The notes under the pieces are model-generated. The model had not been told where the DNA came from. It saw nothing but the letters and a program-made list of their open reading frames with translations, and made no database searches. DNA of 64,000 bases from G963701675 sp963701675 (GTDB lineage Bacteria > Planctomycetota > Planctomycetia > Gemmatales > Gemmataceae). Made by a program: the position numbers and the translations under genes. Each line of letters starts with the position of its first letter. Within the stretch, counting starts at the first letter, position 1. Of the stretch, positions 57,316-64,000 are shown in pieces. Where the stretch lies: assembly GCA_963701675.1 (NCBI GenBank), contig OY969623.1, positions 6,138,001 to 6,202,000 on the forward strand, read 5' to 3'.

Positions 57316-57349
57316 GACCGTCCCCGCGCGATCGGGGACGGTCTCTTTT
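57316..57349 (+). terminator. Second terminator-like hairpin
   Basis: GACCGTCCCC (57316-57325) and GGGGACGGTC (57334-57343) form a perfect 10-bp stem with an 8-nt loop, followed by TCTTTT. It lies just before the ribosome-binding site of the next gene. Confidence 0.65.
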
Positions 57350-57361
57350 GGAGACCTCCCC

Positions 57362-58017
57362 ATGAACGCCATCATCGTTGAAGAATCTTCCGCAAACCAT
57401 TCGGCGCTCGAACGTAAGTTCTTGAAACTGCTGCCGCGGATCGAAGCCTGCGCCCGCTGCCTGTTTCGCGATCTGCGCTGTGCGCAAAGCGCGCCGATTC
57501 GATCGCCGAAACGGTTGCTTTGGCTTGGTCTTGGTTCGTATCCTTGGCCCGGCGTGGCAAGGATGCCAGCAAGTTTGCCGCAGCGCTCGCGACGTTGGCG
57601 GCGCGGGCCGTCCGTAGCGGTCGCCGCTTGGCGGGCCAGGAACGCGGCCGGGACGTGCTATCTTTCGTGGCTCAATGCCGACACGGCTTCGGCGTCAGCC
57701 GCCTACCTGATATCAGCACCTTAGAGGGCAATGTCTGGGACGAGGCGCTACAGGACAACAGCCAGAGTCCGGTGCCGGATCAGGTGTGTTTTCGGTTGGA
57801 TTTTCCGCGCTGGCGGCGACGCCAGACGGAGCGCAACCGCCGTGTGATCGATGACCTGGCCGTGGGTGAACGCACCCAGGTCGTCGCCCGTCAACACGGC
57901 CTGACCGCGCCTCGGGTTTCCCAATTACGGCGGCACTTTCACGCCGACTGGGAGCACTTCTGTAGCGACCCCGGCAAGACGGAATCCTGCTCCGTCGTCG
58001 CCTCGGCGCTGCATTGA
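57362..58017 (+). pseudogene. Sigma-70-like/HTH protein, split by a one-base frameshift
   Basis: From the ATG at 57362 (MNAIIVEESSANHSALERKF), ACARCLFRDLRCAQSA, then a shift to ADSIAETVALAWSWFVSLAR, ARAVRSGRRLAGQERGRDVL and the HTH RTQVVARQHGLTAPRVSQLR. It would be a 218-aa protein with one more base (656 nt present). The break lies in AGCGCGCCGATT, the same GCGCGCC context as the DUF2924 break. The HTH and conserved helices suggest a sigma-like or transcription factor of the second recombinase module; a family I associate with planctomycetes, role unproven. Confidence 0.65.
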
Positions 58018-58309
58018 TTCCGCGAAGGTAATCACCTTGTTCGCCGATCCGCGTTCAAGTGTTGCATCGCCAAGGTTGATCGATTTTGCCGGCCGGGGTT
58101 CGACACGAGGGGCGATCGAGCCTCGGCCGGTCGAAACTGATCTGCATCCCACGAACAAGGAAGCCTTTCCTTTACTTATTGGTGACCCGCCGCGGCGAGC
58201 CTGCGCCTGCGATTTGTGTCAAAGTGCCCTTTCGAAGCTCGAATGGTTCGGATATTCAAGAGTGGGGCTTTTAGCCCGTGCACAACAAACCACGCGGAAG
58301 GACTTCGCA

Positions 58310-58825
58310 ATGAAGACTCAGTCGGATGAACGCGACGATGTTGTCGACTATTTGGTGCCTTTTGTCCGCGAAGCCCATCGCCAAGCCGACCTCGTCATTT
58401 GCTTCCTAAAAGCGCTCGATGTGCCTACCGGTACGCCACTAACGCCGGACTTGCTGCTCAAGATCGCTGCCTTTGTGCGTATCTATCAATGGGAACGTTC
58501 CGGTGTGCGGGCGCTACTCCCGGCCGACCTGCCCGCGGCCCGCGATATTTTCGATGACATCGTGGGGATCGCCGATCGTGCCAGACCCTCCCTCTCCGGA
58601 CGTAAACTAGCGGCGGCAGTACTTTGGATCGCGGCACGACAGATGACCAGTCCATCCCTACAGAGCCAAGTACCCGACGTCGTTGTCGCCCAACGTCTGG
58701 CACCGGAGCAAATGGTGGATCGGCTGGCTGCCTTCCTGTGGCAGTTTCGCCATTTGGCTAGGTCGGGAGCCGATACCGCAACCCAAGTGGAAACGGACAA
58801 TTGCCCAAAGTTATCCAGTAATTAA
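58310..58825 (+). CDS. Unknown 171-aa protein of the second recombinase module
   Basis: ATG at 58310 with GGAAGGA upstream (MKTQSDERDDVVDYLVPFVR). Helical repeats (RQADLVICFLKALDV, RSGVRALLPADLPAARDIFD, LSGRKLAAAVLWIAARQM) and a C-terminus ending near QMVDRLAAFLWQFRHLA. Not recognised. It lies 27 nt before the recombinase on the same strand, so it is probably an accessory of it. Confidence 0.55.
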   Translation: MKTQSDERDDVVDYLVPFVREAHRQADLVICFLKALDVPTGTPLTPDLLLKIAAFVRIYQWERSGVRALLPADLPAARDIFDDIVGIADRARPSLSGRKLAAAVLWIAARQMTSPSLQSQVPDVVVAQRLAPEQMVDRLAAFLWQFRHLARSGADTATQVETDNCPKLSSN

Positions 58826-58852
58826 ACGTCGCCATCAGCAAGGGAGTTTCTC

Positions 58853-60817
58853 GTGCCTGCTCGTCCGAAGAACCAAGCTTTGACCTATGTCCGCCGTAGC
58901 ACCCACCGCCAGGAAACCGGCATTCATGAGCAGTTGGCCTGGGCCATGGAGGAAGCCAAGCGGCTCGGCGTGCGCCTCGACGCCGCTCCGGCGGATCTGG
59001 ACCATATGGTCGCCAACCGGCTCGTCTCCTTCAAAGGCATCTATCTGGATGACGGCATCAGCGGCAGCGATCTCAACCGTCCCGGCTTCGTGGCCTTTCG
59101 CCGTGATGCGCGAGCGCGCCCGCACGTCAGCCATCTCTTCGTGCATATGTCCGACCGATTTTCCCGGCCGGAATTGGCTATCCAAGCCATGCAATTGGAG
59201 ATCGAACTGCTTCTGGCCGGGCTGACGATCGTCTTTCATAACCGTGTCTCCGAGCCCCGGGAACGCGGTATCCACTACTTCGAAAAAGACATCCTCTTGC
59301 TCTTCGAATACACCCAGAACGGTGAGTTCTTGACCAAGCTGTCGGTTCGCGTAGTCCAAACCCAGCTGCACCTCTCCCGTCAAGGTTTCCGCACCGGCGG
59401 CTTCGCGCCTTACGGATTCATCCGCATCTTGGTCGACTCGCAGGGCCACGAACTCCAGGAGTTACCCCGCGGCACGACGATGCGCCGAGAAGGCTGCCAT
59501 GTTAGGCTGAAGCCCAAAGACCTCACCAAGATCCAAACGTGGCTTTATATCCTGCATCTTTATGGTGAACGCCACTGGGGTCTGCATCGCATTGCCGAAC
59601 ACTTGAACGACCTGGGCATCCCCTCGCCGCAAGACGGTTACACACGTCGGCGAAACGGTAGACCGGTAATGAATTCCGGTCAATGGAGCCAGCGCACCGT
59701 GGCTCGGCTCATCGAAGACGCCACCATTATCGGTCTTGAGGAATTTGGAAGGCGTCCTAGCGGAAAACATCGACGCTGGAGTCCCGAAGGCCCCCGAATA
59801 CTCGCCGACAGCGATCGCTCTGCGAACGGTACCCCAAAGACCGTGCGGCAGGCATCGGAGGACGTCATCGTCCATGAGGGAGCCAACTCCACCGGCGCCG
59901 ATCCCGCCTTGTTCCAATCTTGCCAGAACCTTCGGGCAGCCCGTCGCAGCCAACGTCGGTACGTCACCCGTTGTTCCGATCCAGCTCGATATCCGTTGGC
60001 GACTCGTATCCACGATTTGTCCAAAGGCTGCGGACAAGTGCTCTACGGAAGGCCGCAGCGGGGTCGGGGCACGTATCTGTGTTCCCGCTACATGCGTTCG
60101 GGAGGAAGAAAGTGCTTCCATAACTCGGTGGACGCCGAAGCGGCCTTGCGCTTCGTGCTCGAAGTCTTGCGTCACGGCCTTGACGGCTGCGGCGGTCGCG
60201 TCGCCTTGCGAGCTCGCTTACAACAACTGGCCGAAGCCTCGGGGGAAATCGAAAGTAACCCGGCCGTTGGGGAACTAGAACTCACCGAGCGACATCTCGC
60301 CACGTTGGAAGCCGAAGCTCGGACGATTGCGCGTAATCTGGCCCGTGCCGGAGAGGACGAGTCAATCTATGCGGCTATCAAGGCCGAATTCAAAGCAAAC
60401 GAAGTGGAACGCCGGCGCGTCCAGCAGAAGCTGGGACAACAAGAGCAACAAGCGACGACACCGGCGCGTACTCCCGACGAAGAAGTGGAGGCCGCCATGA
60501 AAGTCCTGGACGACGTCGAACGGATTGCGTCGGATCCTTCGGCGCGGGCAGAAATTCCCCAGCTACTCCGCAAGCTGAATCTGCACCTCTGGCTGAATTT
60601 TGGCCAGATATTTCGGGGTAAGCGCTCGATCCGAGGCGTGACAAGCGGGATCTTGACTCTGGGAAACCTTTCGGGACCGCCAAAGGGGGATGCTTCTTCG
60701 TCATCCAGGGAACCCGATACCGATGGTCATCCTTCGATTTCACCGGGCAGCTTTCCCAGTTTCGCGCCGTACGATAGTTGTTTCACAATTGGTACATCCG
60801 GCGAGCCGGAAGCGTGA
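58853..60817 (+). CDS. Large serine recombinase, second module
   Basis: A 654-aa serine recombinase from a GTG at 58853 with AGGGAG upstream. The resolvase domain has Ser16 (YVRRSTHRQ) and later FKGIYLDDGISGSDLNRP and MSDRFSRPELAIQAM. The recombinase domain follows with FAPYGFIRI, AEHLNDLGIP and WSQRTVARLIEDATIIGLEE. A zinc-ribbon-like region is present but lacks the first Cys pair (GCGQVLYGRP, TYLCSRYMRSGGRKC). A coiled-coil from about residue 440 (LTERHLATLEAEARTIARNL) and a long tail follow. It is much larger than and only distantly related to the recombinase at 1551-2789. The stop lies inside the palindrome at 60798-60859. Confidence 0.9.
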   Translation: MPARPKNQALTYVRRSTHRQETGIHEQLAWAMEEAKRLGVRLDAAPADLDHMVANRLVSFKGIYLDDGISGSDLNRPGFVAFRRDARARPHVSHLFVHMSDRFSRPELAIQAMQLEIELLLAGLTIVFHNRVSEPRERGIHYFEKDILLLFEYTQNGEFLTKLSVRVVQTQLHLSRQGFRTGGFAPYGFIRILVDSQGHELQELPRGTTMRREGCHVRLKPKDLTKIQTWLYILHLYGERHWGLHRIAEHLNDLGIPSPQDGYTRRRNGRPVMNSGQWSQRTVARLIEDATIIGLEEFGRRPSGKHRRWSPEGPRILADSDRSANGTPKTVRQASEDVIVHEGANSTGADPALFQSCQNLRAARRSQRRYVTRCSDPARYPLATRIHDLSKGCGQVLYGRPQRGRGTYLCSRYMRSGGRKCFHNSVDAEAALRFVLEVLRHGLDGCGGRVALRARLQQLAEASGEIESNPAVGELELTERHLATLEAEARTIARNLARAGEDESIYAAIKAEFKANEVERRRVQQKLGQQEQQATTPARTPDEEVEAAMKVLDDVERIASDPSARAEIPQLLRKLNLHLWLNFGQIFRGKRSIRGVTSGILTLGNLSGPPKGDASSSSREPDTDGHPSISPGSFPSFAPYDSCFTIGTSGEPEA

Positions 60818-60859
60818 GCGCCCGCAGTTCTCCGGGCGCTCACGGTTCCGGCTCGCCGG
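60798..60859. repeat. Near-perfect 27-bp inverted repeat at the recombinase 3' end
   Basis: CCGGCGAGCCGGAA (from 60798) continues into TGAGCGCCCG (to 60824); after an 8-nt loop the reverse complement runs from 60833 to 60859 with one mismatch. It includes the recombinase stop codon. It could be a strong terminator, a REP-like extragenic palindrome or an attachment site; no T-run follows. Confidence 0.75.
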
Positions 60860-60881
60860 TTTCTGGATTTGAGACCAATTC

Positions 60882-61520
60882 ATGTTTGCCGGCGTGGCCG
60901 ACCTGAACCTCATCCGTTTCTTTGACTTCTACCTGGCCGTCGCCTTTCTCGTAAGCACCACTTTGCGAGTGAGCCAATATCGCGCCGTCGTCGGTCTGGT
61001 TCGCGCCGTGCCCAGTCGTTGGCCTCGTCTGTTCAAACTCGTCAAAGAACATTTCACCATATTCCTGACATGGACCACCATTCTCCCTGCCGCCCTGGCG
61101 TTCCTCCTTTGCGTGATTCACACATTGGCGTGTCGCATGATCTGGCCCCACGCCGACCTAACACCCACCGACTTGACCGTGCATTGGCAATCGCTCCTGA
61201 TCACCACGACATTGGGATTGGCGATGGTGGGCGTCGACGTGTACGGCACATTCCGGGTCGGCGAAGTCAATCGTGAACTCATGCAAAAGTACTTCGATCA
61301 AGCGGAGTACTGGCTCCGTTCGTGGACGGCCCCCGTCGTGCGCATCTTTACGTTCGGCTACATCAATCCGCGTCATATGGTGACACTGGAAGTGCGAAAA
61401 GCACTGATCGAGGCCAGCAAGCTCATCAATTCCACGTTCTGGTGGGTGTGCGTACAGACGGGATTGCGCGTGGCGTTCGGTTTGGCACTTTGGATTACTT
61501 ACGCGGCTCGAATAAAGTAA
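60882..61520 (+). CDS. Unknown integral membrane protein
   Basis: A 212-aa protein with about four membrane helices: FFDFYLAVAFLVSTTLRV, IFLTWTTILPAALAFLLCVI, SLLITTTLGLAMVGVDVYG and the C-terminal FWWVCVQTGLRVAFGLAL. The loop between helices 3 and 4 has YFDQAEYWLRSWTAPVVRIF. Family not recognised. It ends 6 nt before the DtxR-like regulator, so a shared transcript and a metal-related role are plausible but unproven. Confidence 0.6.
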   Translation: MFAGVADLNLIRFFDFYLAVAFLVSTTLRVSQYRAVVGLVRAVPSRWPRLFKLVKEHFTIFLTWTTILPAALAFLLCVIHTLACRMIWPHADLTPTDLTVHWQSLLITTTLGLAMVGVDVYGTFRVGEVNRELMQKYFDQAEYWLRSWTAPVVRIFTFGYINPRHMVTLEVRKALIEASKLINSTFWWVCVQTGLRVAFGLALWITYAARIK

Positions 61521-61526
61521 GAGAAG

Positions 61527-62210
61527 ATGCCAGCGCAGCCGACACATGCCGTTCAGGACTATTTGAAGGCAATCCACAGCCTGGGCGGCGCGGATGGTGT
61601 CGTGCTCCCTGTTGACATCTCTGCCCGGCTCCAGGTGCGTGCGCCGTCCGTAACCGGCATGCTCAAGCGCCTGGCCGAGGCCGGCTGGATTGACTACGAA
61701 CCAGGACGCGGCGCCCAACTCACCAAACGCGGCATTGCCGAGGCCCGCCGTGTGATCCGCCGACATCGGCTGGTGGAGCTTTTTCTTACGCGAGTTCTGG
61801 GCCTGGATTGGAGCGAAGTCGACGCCGAAGCCGAGGCCTTGGAACATGCTATTTCGCCCCGACTCGAACAAGCCATTGCCGCTCATCTCGGCGAGCCGCT
61901 CGAAGACCCGCACGGACATCCCATTCCCACGCCGGAAGGCGACCTGGCCACGCGCCAATTACTCAGCCTGAATCAGTTCTCTGCTGGCCAAACACTCGTC
62001 ATCCGCGAGGCTCAAGACGACAATCCCGACCGACTCCGCCGCTGGCAGACACTGGGACTCGTCCCCGGCGCCGTTGTCCGCATGGTGAGCTTCCAGGCAT
62101 TGGATGATCTCTTCGAGATAGAAATCGACGGCCGAACCATCATGTTGGGCAGCGAAGGTCTTGCGGGGTTACGCGGGGAACTAGTCGCGAATAACAAATC
62201 GAAATCGTAG
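61527..62210 (+). CDS. DtxR/MntR-family metal-dependent regulator
   Basis: A 227-aa protein with an N-terminal winged helix (THAVQDYLKAIHSLGGADGV, LPVDISARLQVRAPSVTGML, KRLAEAGWIDYEPGRGAQLT). The dimerisation and metal-binding domain follows (RRHRLVELFLTRVLGLDW, AEALEHAISPRLEQAIAAHL, GHPIPTPEG). The C-terminus is a FeoA/SH3-like domain (GQTLVIREAQDDN, VPGAVVRMVSFQALDDLFEI). Such proteins repress iron or manganese uptake genes when loaded with metal. It is coupled to the membrane-protein gene upstream. Confidence 0.88.
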   Translation: MPAQPTHAVQDYLKAIHSLGGADGVVLPVDISARLQVRAPSVTGMLKRLAEAGWIDYEPGRGAQLTKRGIAEARRVIRRHRLVELFLTRVLGLDWSEVDAEAEALEHAISPRLEQAIAAHLGEPLEDPHGHPIPTPEGDLATRQLLSLNQFSAGQTLVIREAQDDNPDRLRRWQTLGLVPGAVVRMVSFQALDDLFEIEIDGRTIMLGSEGLAGLRGELVANNKSKS

Positions 62211-62313
62211 GCTGGGATACAAGTAACCCGGTTTCTCCGGTTTTGAGGCCGAAGGTGGGGCCTCGACGTGACACTCCGAAACGGTTTATAATGCTTCAAT
62301 GGAGGATCCAAGG

Positions 62314-62574
62314 ATGACCCGAACCATTAGGGCCGTTTTCAAAAACGGCGTGCTTCAACCTCTTACGCCGCTGGATCTTCGCGAAGAACAGCAAGTGACC
62401 CTTACGGTCGTGCCGGCCGAGAATGGCATCGCTGAGTGGGAGGACGTTGATTGCTACGACGCTTCTAAACAGGGGGCCGACGATGCCGTAACCCTTGAGG
62501 AAGTCCAGCAGGCGCTTGCCAAGATCCCTGGCTCCCTGACCGCTGATTTCATCGCTGAGCGGGACGAGCGCTAA
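62314..62574 (+). CDS. AF2212-like (DUF104) antitoxin
   Basis: 86 aa from the ATG at 62314 with GGAGG 7 nt upstream. TRTIRAVFKNGVLQPLTPLD and EEQQVTLTV are the DUF104/AF2212-like N-terminus; the rest is acidic and helical (EEVQQALAKIPGSLTADFIA), typical of an antitoxin tail. The stop overlaps the toxin start (TAATG). Confidence 0.85.
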   Translation: MTRTIRAVFKNGVLQPLTPLDLREEQQVTLTVVPAENGIAEWEDVDCYDASKQGADDAVTLEEVQQALAKIPGSLTADFIAERDER

Positions 62575-63032
62575 TGCCCAACCGCTTTTTCGACACCAGC
62601 GCTCTGGGCAAGCGTTACCATCCGGAAACTGGTACTCCCAAAGTCAACAGCCTCATTCAGGAAGCTGGTTTCGTCCCCGTCATCTCCAGATTAACTCTCG
62701 TCGAGATTCAATCGGTCTTCGCCGGCAAGGTGCGAACCGGAGTCATCAGTCCGGCGGATTTTCAGATCCTTTGCCGACGGTTTCTCACCGAGGTGTCCAA
62801 ACGTCTTCTTCGTGTGTTCCGTTTAACCGGCTTTCATCTACAGGAGGCGGAGCGGCTGGTTAGAAACATGGGCATCTCGGCAGCAATTCGCACCCTCGAT
62901 GCCTTCCAGCTAGCCGTGGCGCTAGACTTGAAACAGCGCGAAGGATTGACCGAGTTTGTTTGCGCCGATAAACGCCTTTGCCACCTAGCGGCGGCGGAGG
63001 GGCTCACAGTCGTTAACCCGGAAACCCCGTAA
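62574..63032 (+). CDS. PIN-domain toxin (VapC-like)
   Basis: A 152-aa PIN nuclease. The acidic residues of the RNase active site are in RFFDTSALGK, LTLVEIQS, RTLDAFQLAVAL and FVCADKRL. It cleaves RNA when freed from the antitoxin encoded just upstream, with overlapping start and stop. A complete toxin-antitoxin pair. Confidence 0.88.
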   Translation: MPNRFFDTSALGKRYHPETGTPKVNSLIQEAGFVPVISRLTLVEIQSVFAGKVRTGVISPADFQILCRRFLTEVSKRLLRVFRLTGFHLQEAERLVRNMGISAAIRTLDAFQLAVALDLKQREGLTEFVCADKRLCHLAAAEGLTVVNPETP

Positions 63033-63111
63033 CGCTACGACAGCCCAACCAGGAATTCATTGTTAACCCCGAGTTTGAGATCAATTCACAACCACATCAG
63101 TTTTCTGGCCT

Positions 63112-63615
63112 TCACCTCTCGACAATCACCGCCGCGACCAGCACCATCTTCACAAAGGGACTCACTTCGGAATCCGGATCGAATTCAAGTCGCGATTGCT
63201 CGTTCATCTGGTGCACCGAGCCGATTTCGCCGCCGTCAGGGCCGCCGATTCGTCGGTGGGAGGTTCCCGGCTTGCCGATGAGCCACGCGACCGGCCGTCC
63301 AAAGGCATCGTCGATCCGCGTCCCTTCCGCAAGGTGATACTGGCACGCGCCCACCAGTCGATTCTCCGCGTCGAATACTTCCCAGCGTTGCGTCGATCGC
63401 TGAAATACGGTGCATACGAGTGAAGCATCTTCCGTCTCGAAAACGCGCACGATGGGCCAACTCCACCGACCGATGATCGGTAACGTCCAGGCGGGCCGCC
63501 AATCGGCAAAACCCAAGTACATGCCGGCGGCGTTCCGTATGCGGCGTTTCCGGTTTCGGGACTGTGGATGATCCCAAGGCTCCAAGATTAGGATTAGGGC
63601 GTCGGATTCTAACAT
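63112..63615 (-). CDS. Scramblase/LURP-one-like protein
   Basis: 167 aa. LEPWDHPQSRNRKRRIRNAA, GMYLGFADWRPAWTLP and LVCTVFQRSTQRWEVFDAEN, VGACQYHLAEGTRIDDAFGR are typical of the tubby-like barrel of phospholipid scramblase/LURP-one proteins. A C-terminal hydrophobic segment (SPFVKMVLVAAVIV) may anchor it. Convergent with the toxin gene. Confidence 0.6.
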   Translation of the reverse strand: MLESDALILILEPWDHPQSRNRKRRIRNAAGMYLGFADWRPAWTLPIIGRWSWPIVRVFETEDASLVCTVFQRSTQRWEVFDAENRLVGACQYHLAEGTRIDDAFGRPVAWLIGKPGTSHRRIGGPDGGEIGSVHQMNEQSRLEFDPDSEVSPFVKMVLVAAVIVER

Positions 63616-63828
63616 ATGCTCCGAACCCCTTAAAGTTTGCTCGGCCCCGTCGGTGGCGCTCCGGGCTGGTGAAATACTGGGCGATGGTGGAAATCCACTC
63701 GAAACATCCTGCCGATTTGACGTGGATTTCGTTGTGAACTACTTTTCCATTGAAGAGACATGCAGTCCGTCGGAACAGACAGCTCAAACGGACGCAATCC
63801 AAACGCCCCCTTGCTCGGAACAAACATC

Positions 63829-64000
63829 ATGGGCATTGCCTATAGCAGCCTGGGTGCTGTGGCGGTAGCCACTATCTACCTGGTGTACGGCGCTTATCGC
63901 GACTACATGCGGACGCAACACCGCCGTGAAGGAGTGCTGCGCGAACGCGTGGCCTACCTGTTGTGGAACGTCGCCAACCGCTTGAACACCGAAACCGGAG
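63829..64000 (+). CDS. Start of a membrane protein, cut by the window end
   Basis: The ATG at 63829 starts MGIAYSSLGAVAVATIYLVY, a membrane helix, then GAYRDYMRTQHRREGVLRER and a helical YLLWNVANRLNTETG. No stop before the window ends (57 codons seen). Not recognised. Confidence 0.5.
   Translation, partial: MGIAYSSLGAVAVATIYLVYGAYRDYMRTQHRREGVLRERVAYLLWNVANRLNTETG

Noticed and set aside
1..64000. CRISPR array or tRNA genes
   Set aside because: No regularly spaced repeat-spacer pattern was found, and no stretch showed a convincing T-arm plus acceptor pairing on either strand. I scanned by eye only; a covariance-model search would be decisive.

Overview
The window looks like chromosomal accessory DNA from a planctomycete, most likely a Gemmata-type lineage. 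This is inference from protein features, since no 16S or other phylogenetic marker is present. The main reasons are: at least nine loci carry the planctomycete secreted-protein N-terminal motif (RLEPLEDRTLLS-like, 10-50 residues after the start); an ECF sigma factor overlaps a Ser/Thr kinase-WD40 gene; and several small families (DUF2924, HARE-HTH, the RARVS-type HTH protein) are ones I associate with planctomycete genomic islands.

Layout. (1) 1-1130: a mosaic of broken gene ends and a duplicated non-coding module. (2) 1180-9393, minus strand: a compact island. Transcribed right to left it holds a 249-aa unknown protein, a short coiled-coil protein, a ParB-DNA methyltransferase fusion, a terminase-small-subunit-like HTH protein, a 90-aa unknown, two HARE-HTH genes (one truncated) behind copies of a repeated leader, and then Ku, a core-only ATP-dependent DNA ligase, DUF2924 (frameshifted), a serine recombinase and a small HTH protein. 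The last five are chained by 1-4-nt stop/start overlaps. (3) 9.4-31 kb: a gene-poor stretch of secreted repeat proteins (1509-aa beta-repeat protein, NHL protein, S8 protease, right-handed beta-helix protein) among many gene fragments on both strands. (4) 30.8-43.4 kb: healthier genes: LapA-like, HU, kinase-WD40 plus sigma factor, a delta-60/FG-GAP secreted protein, a protein with a possible caspase-like fold, an S9 peptidase and an esterase. (5) 44-50.4 kb: a tandem pair of choice-of-anchor-Q beta-helix proteins, then fragments and small conserved genes (DUF892). (6) 50.7-54.6 kb, minus: a MerR-headed cluster of unknown proteins. (7) 55.5-60.8 kb, plus: a second Ku plus core-only ligase pair with a different, larger serine recombinase and two accessory genes. 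(8) 60.9-64.0 kb: a membrane protein with a DtxR-type regulator, a DUF104/PIN toxin-antitoxin pair, a scramblase/LURP-like protein and the start of a membrane protein.

The most notable feature is the repeated association of an NHEJ pair (Ku and a ligase domain lacking the OB fold) with serine site-specific recombinases. Two diverged modules sit at opposite ends of the window and point outward. They have different recombinases and different accessory genes but the same Ku-ligase core. My inference is that they are mobile elements, or recombination systems, that bring their own end-joining machinery. The scrambled, truncated DNA between them, including duplicated tails of genes that are intact elsewhere in the window, would fit repeated joining and insertion events, but this is not proven.

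At least nine genes are split by single small indels with family motifs preserved on both sides. This may be real decay or residual sequencing indels; raw-read checking decides which.
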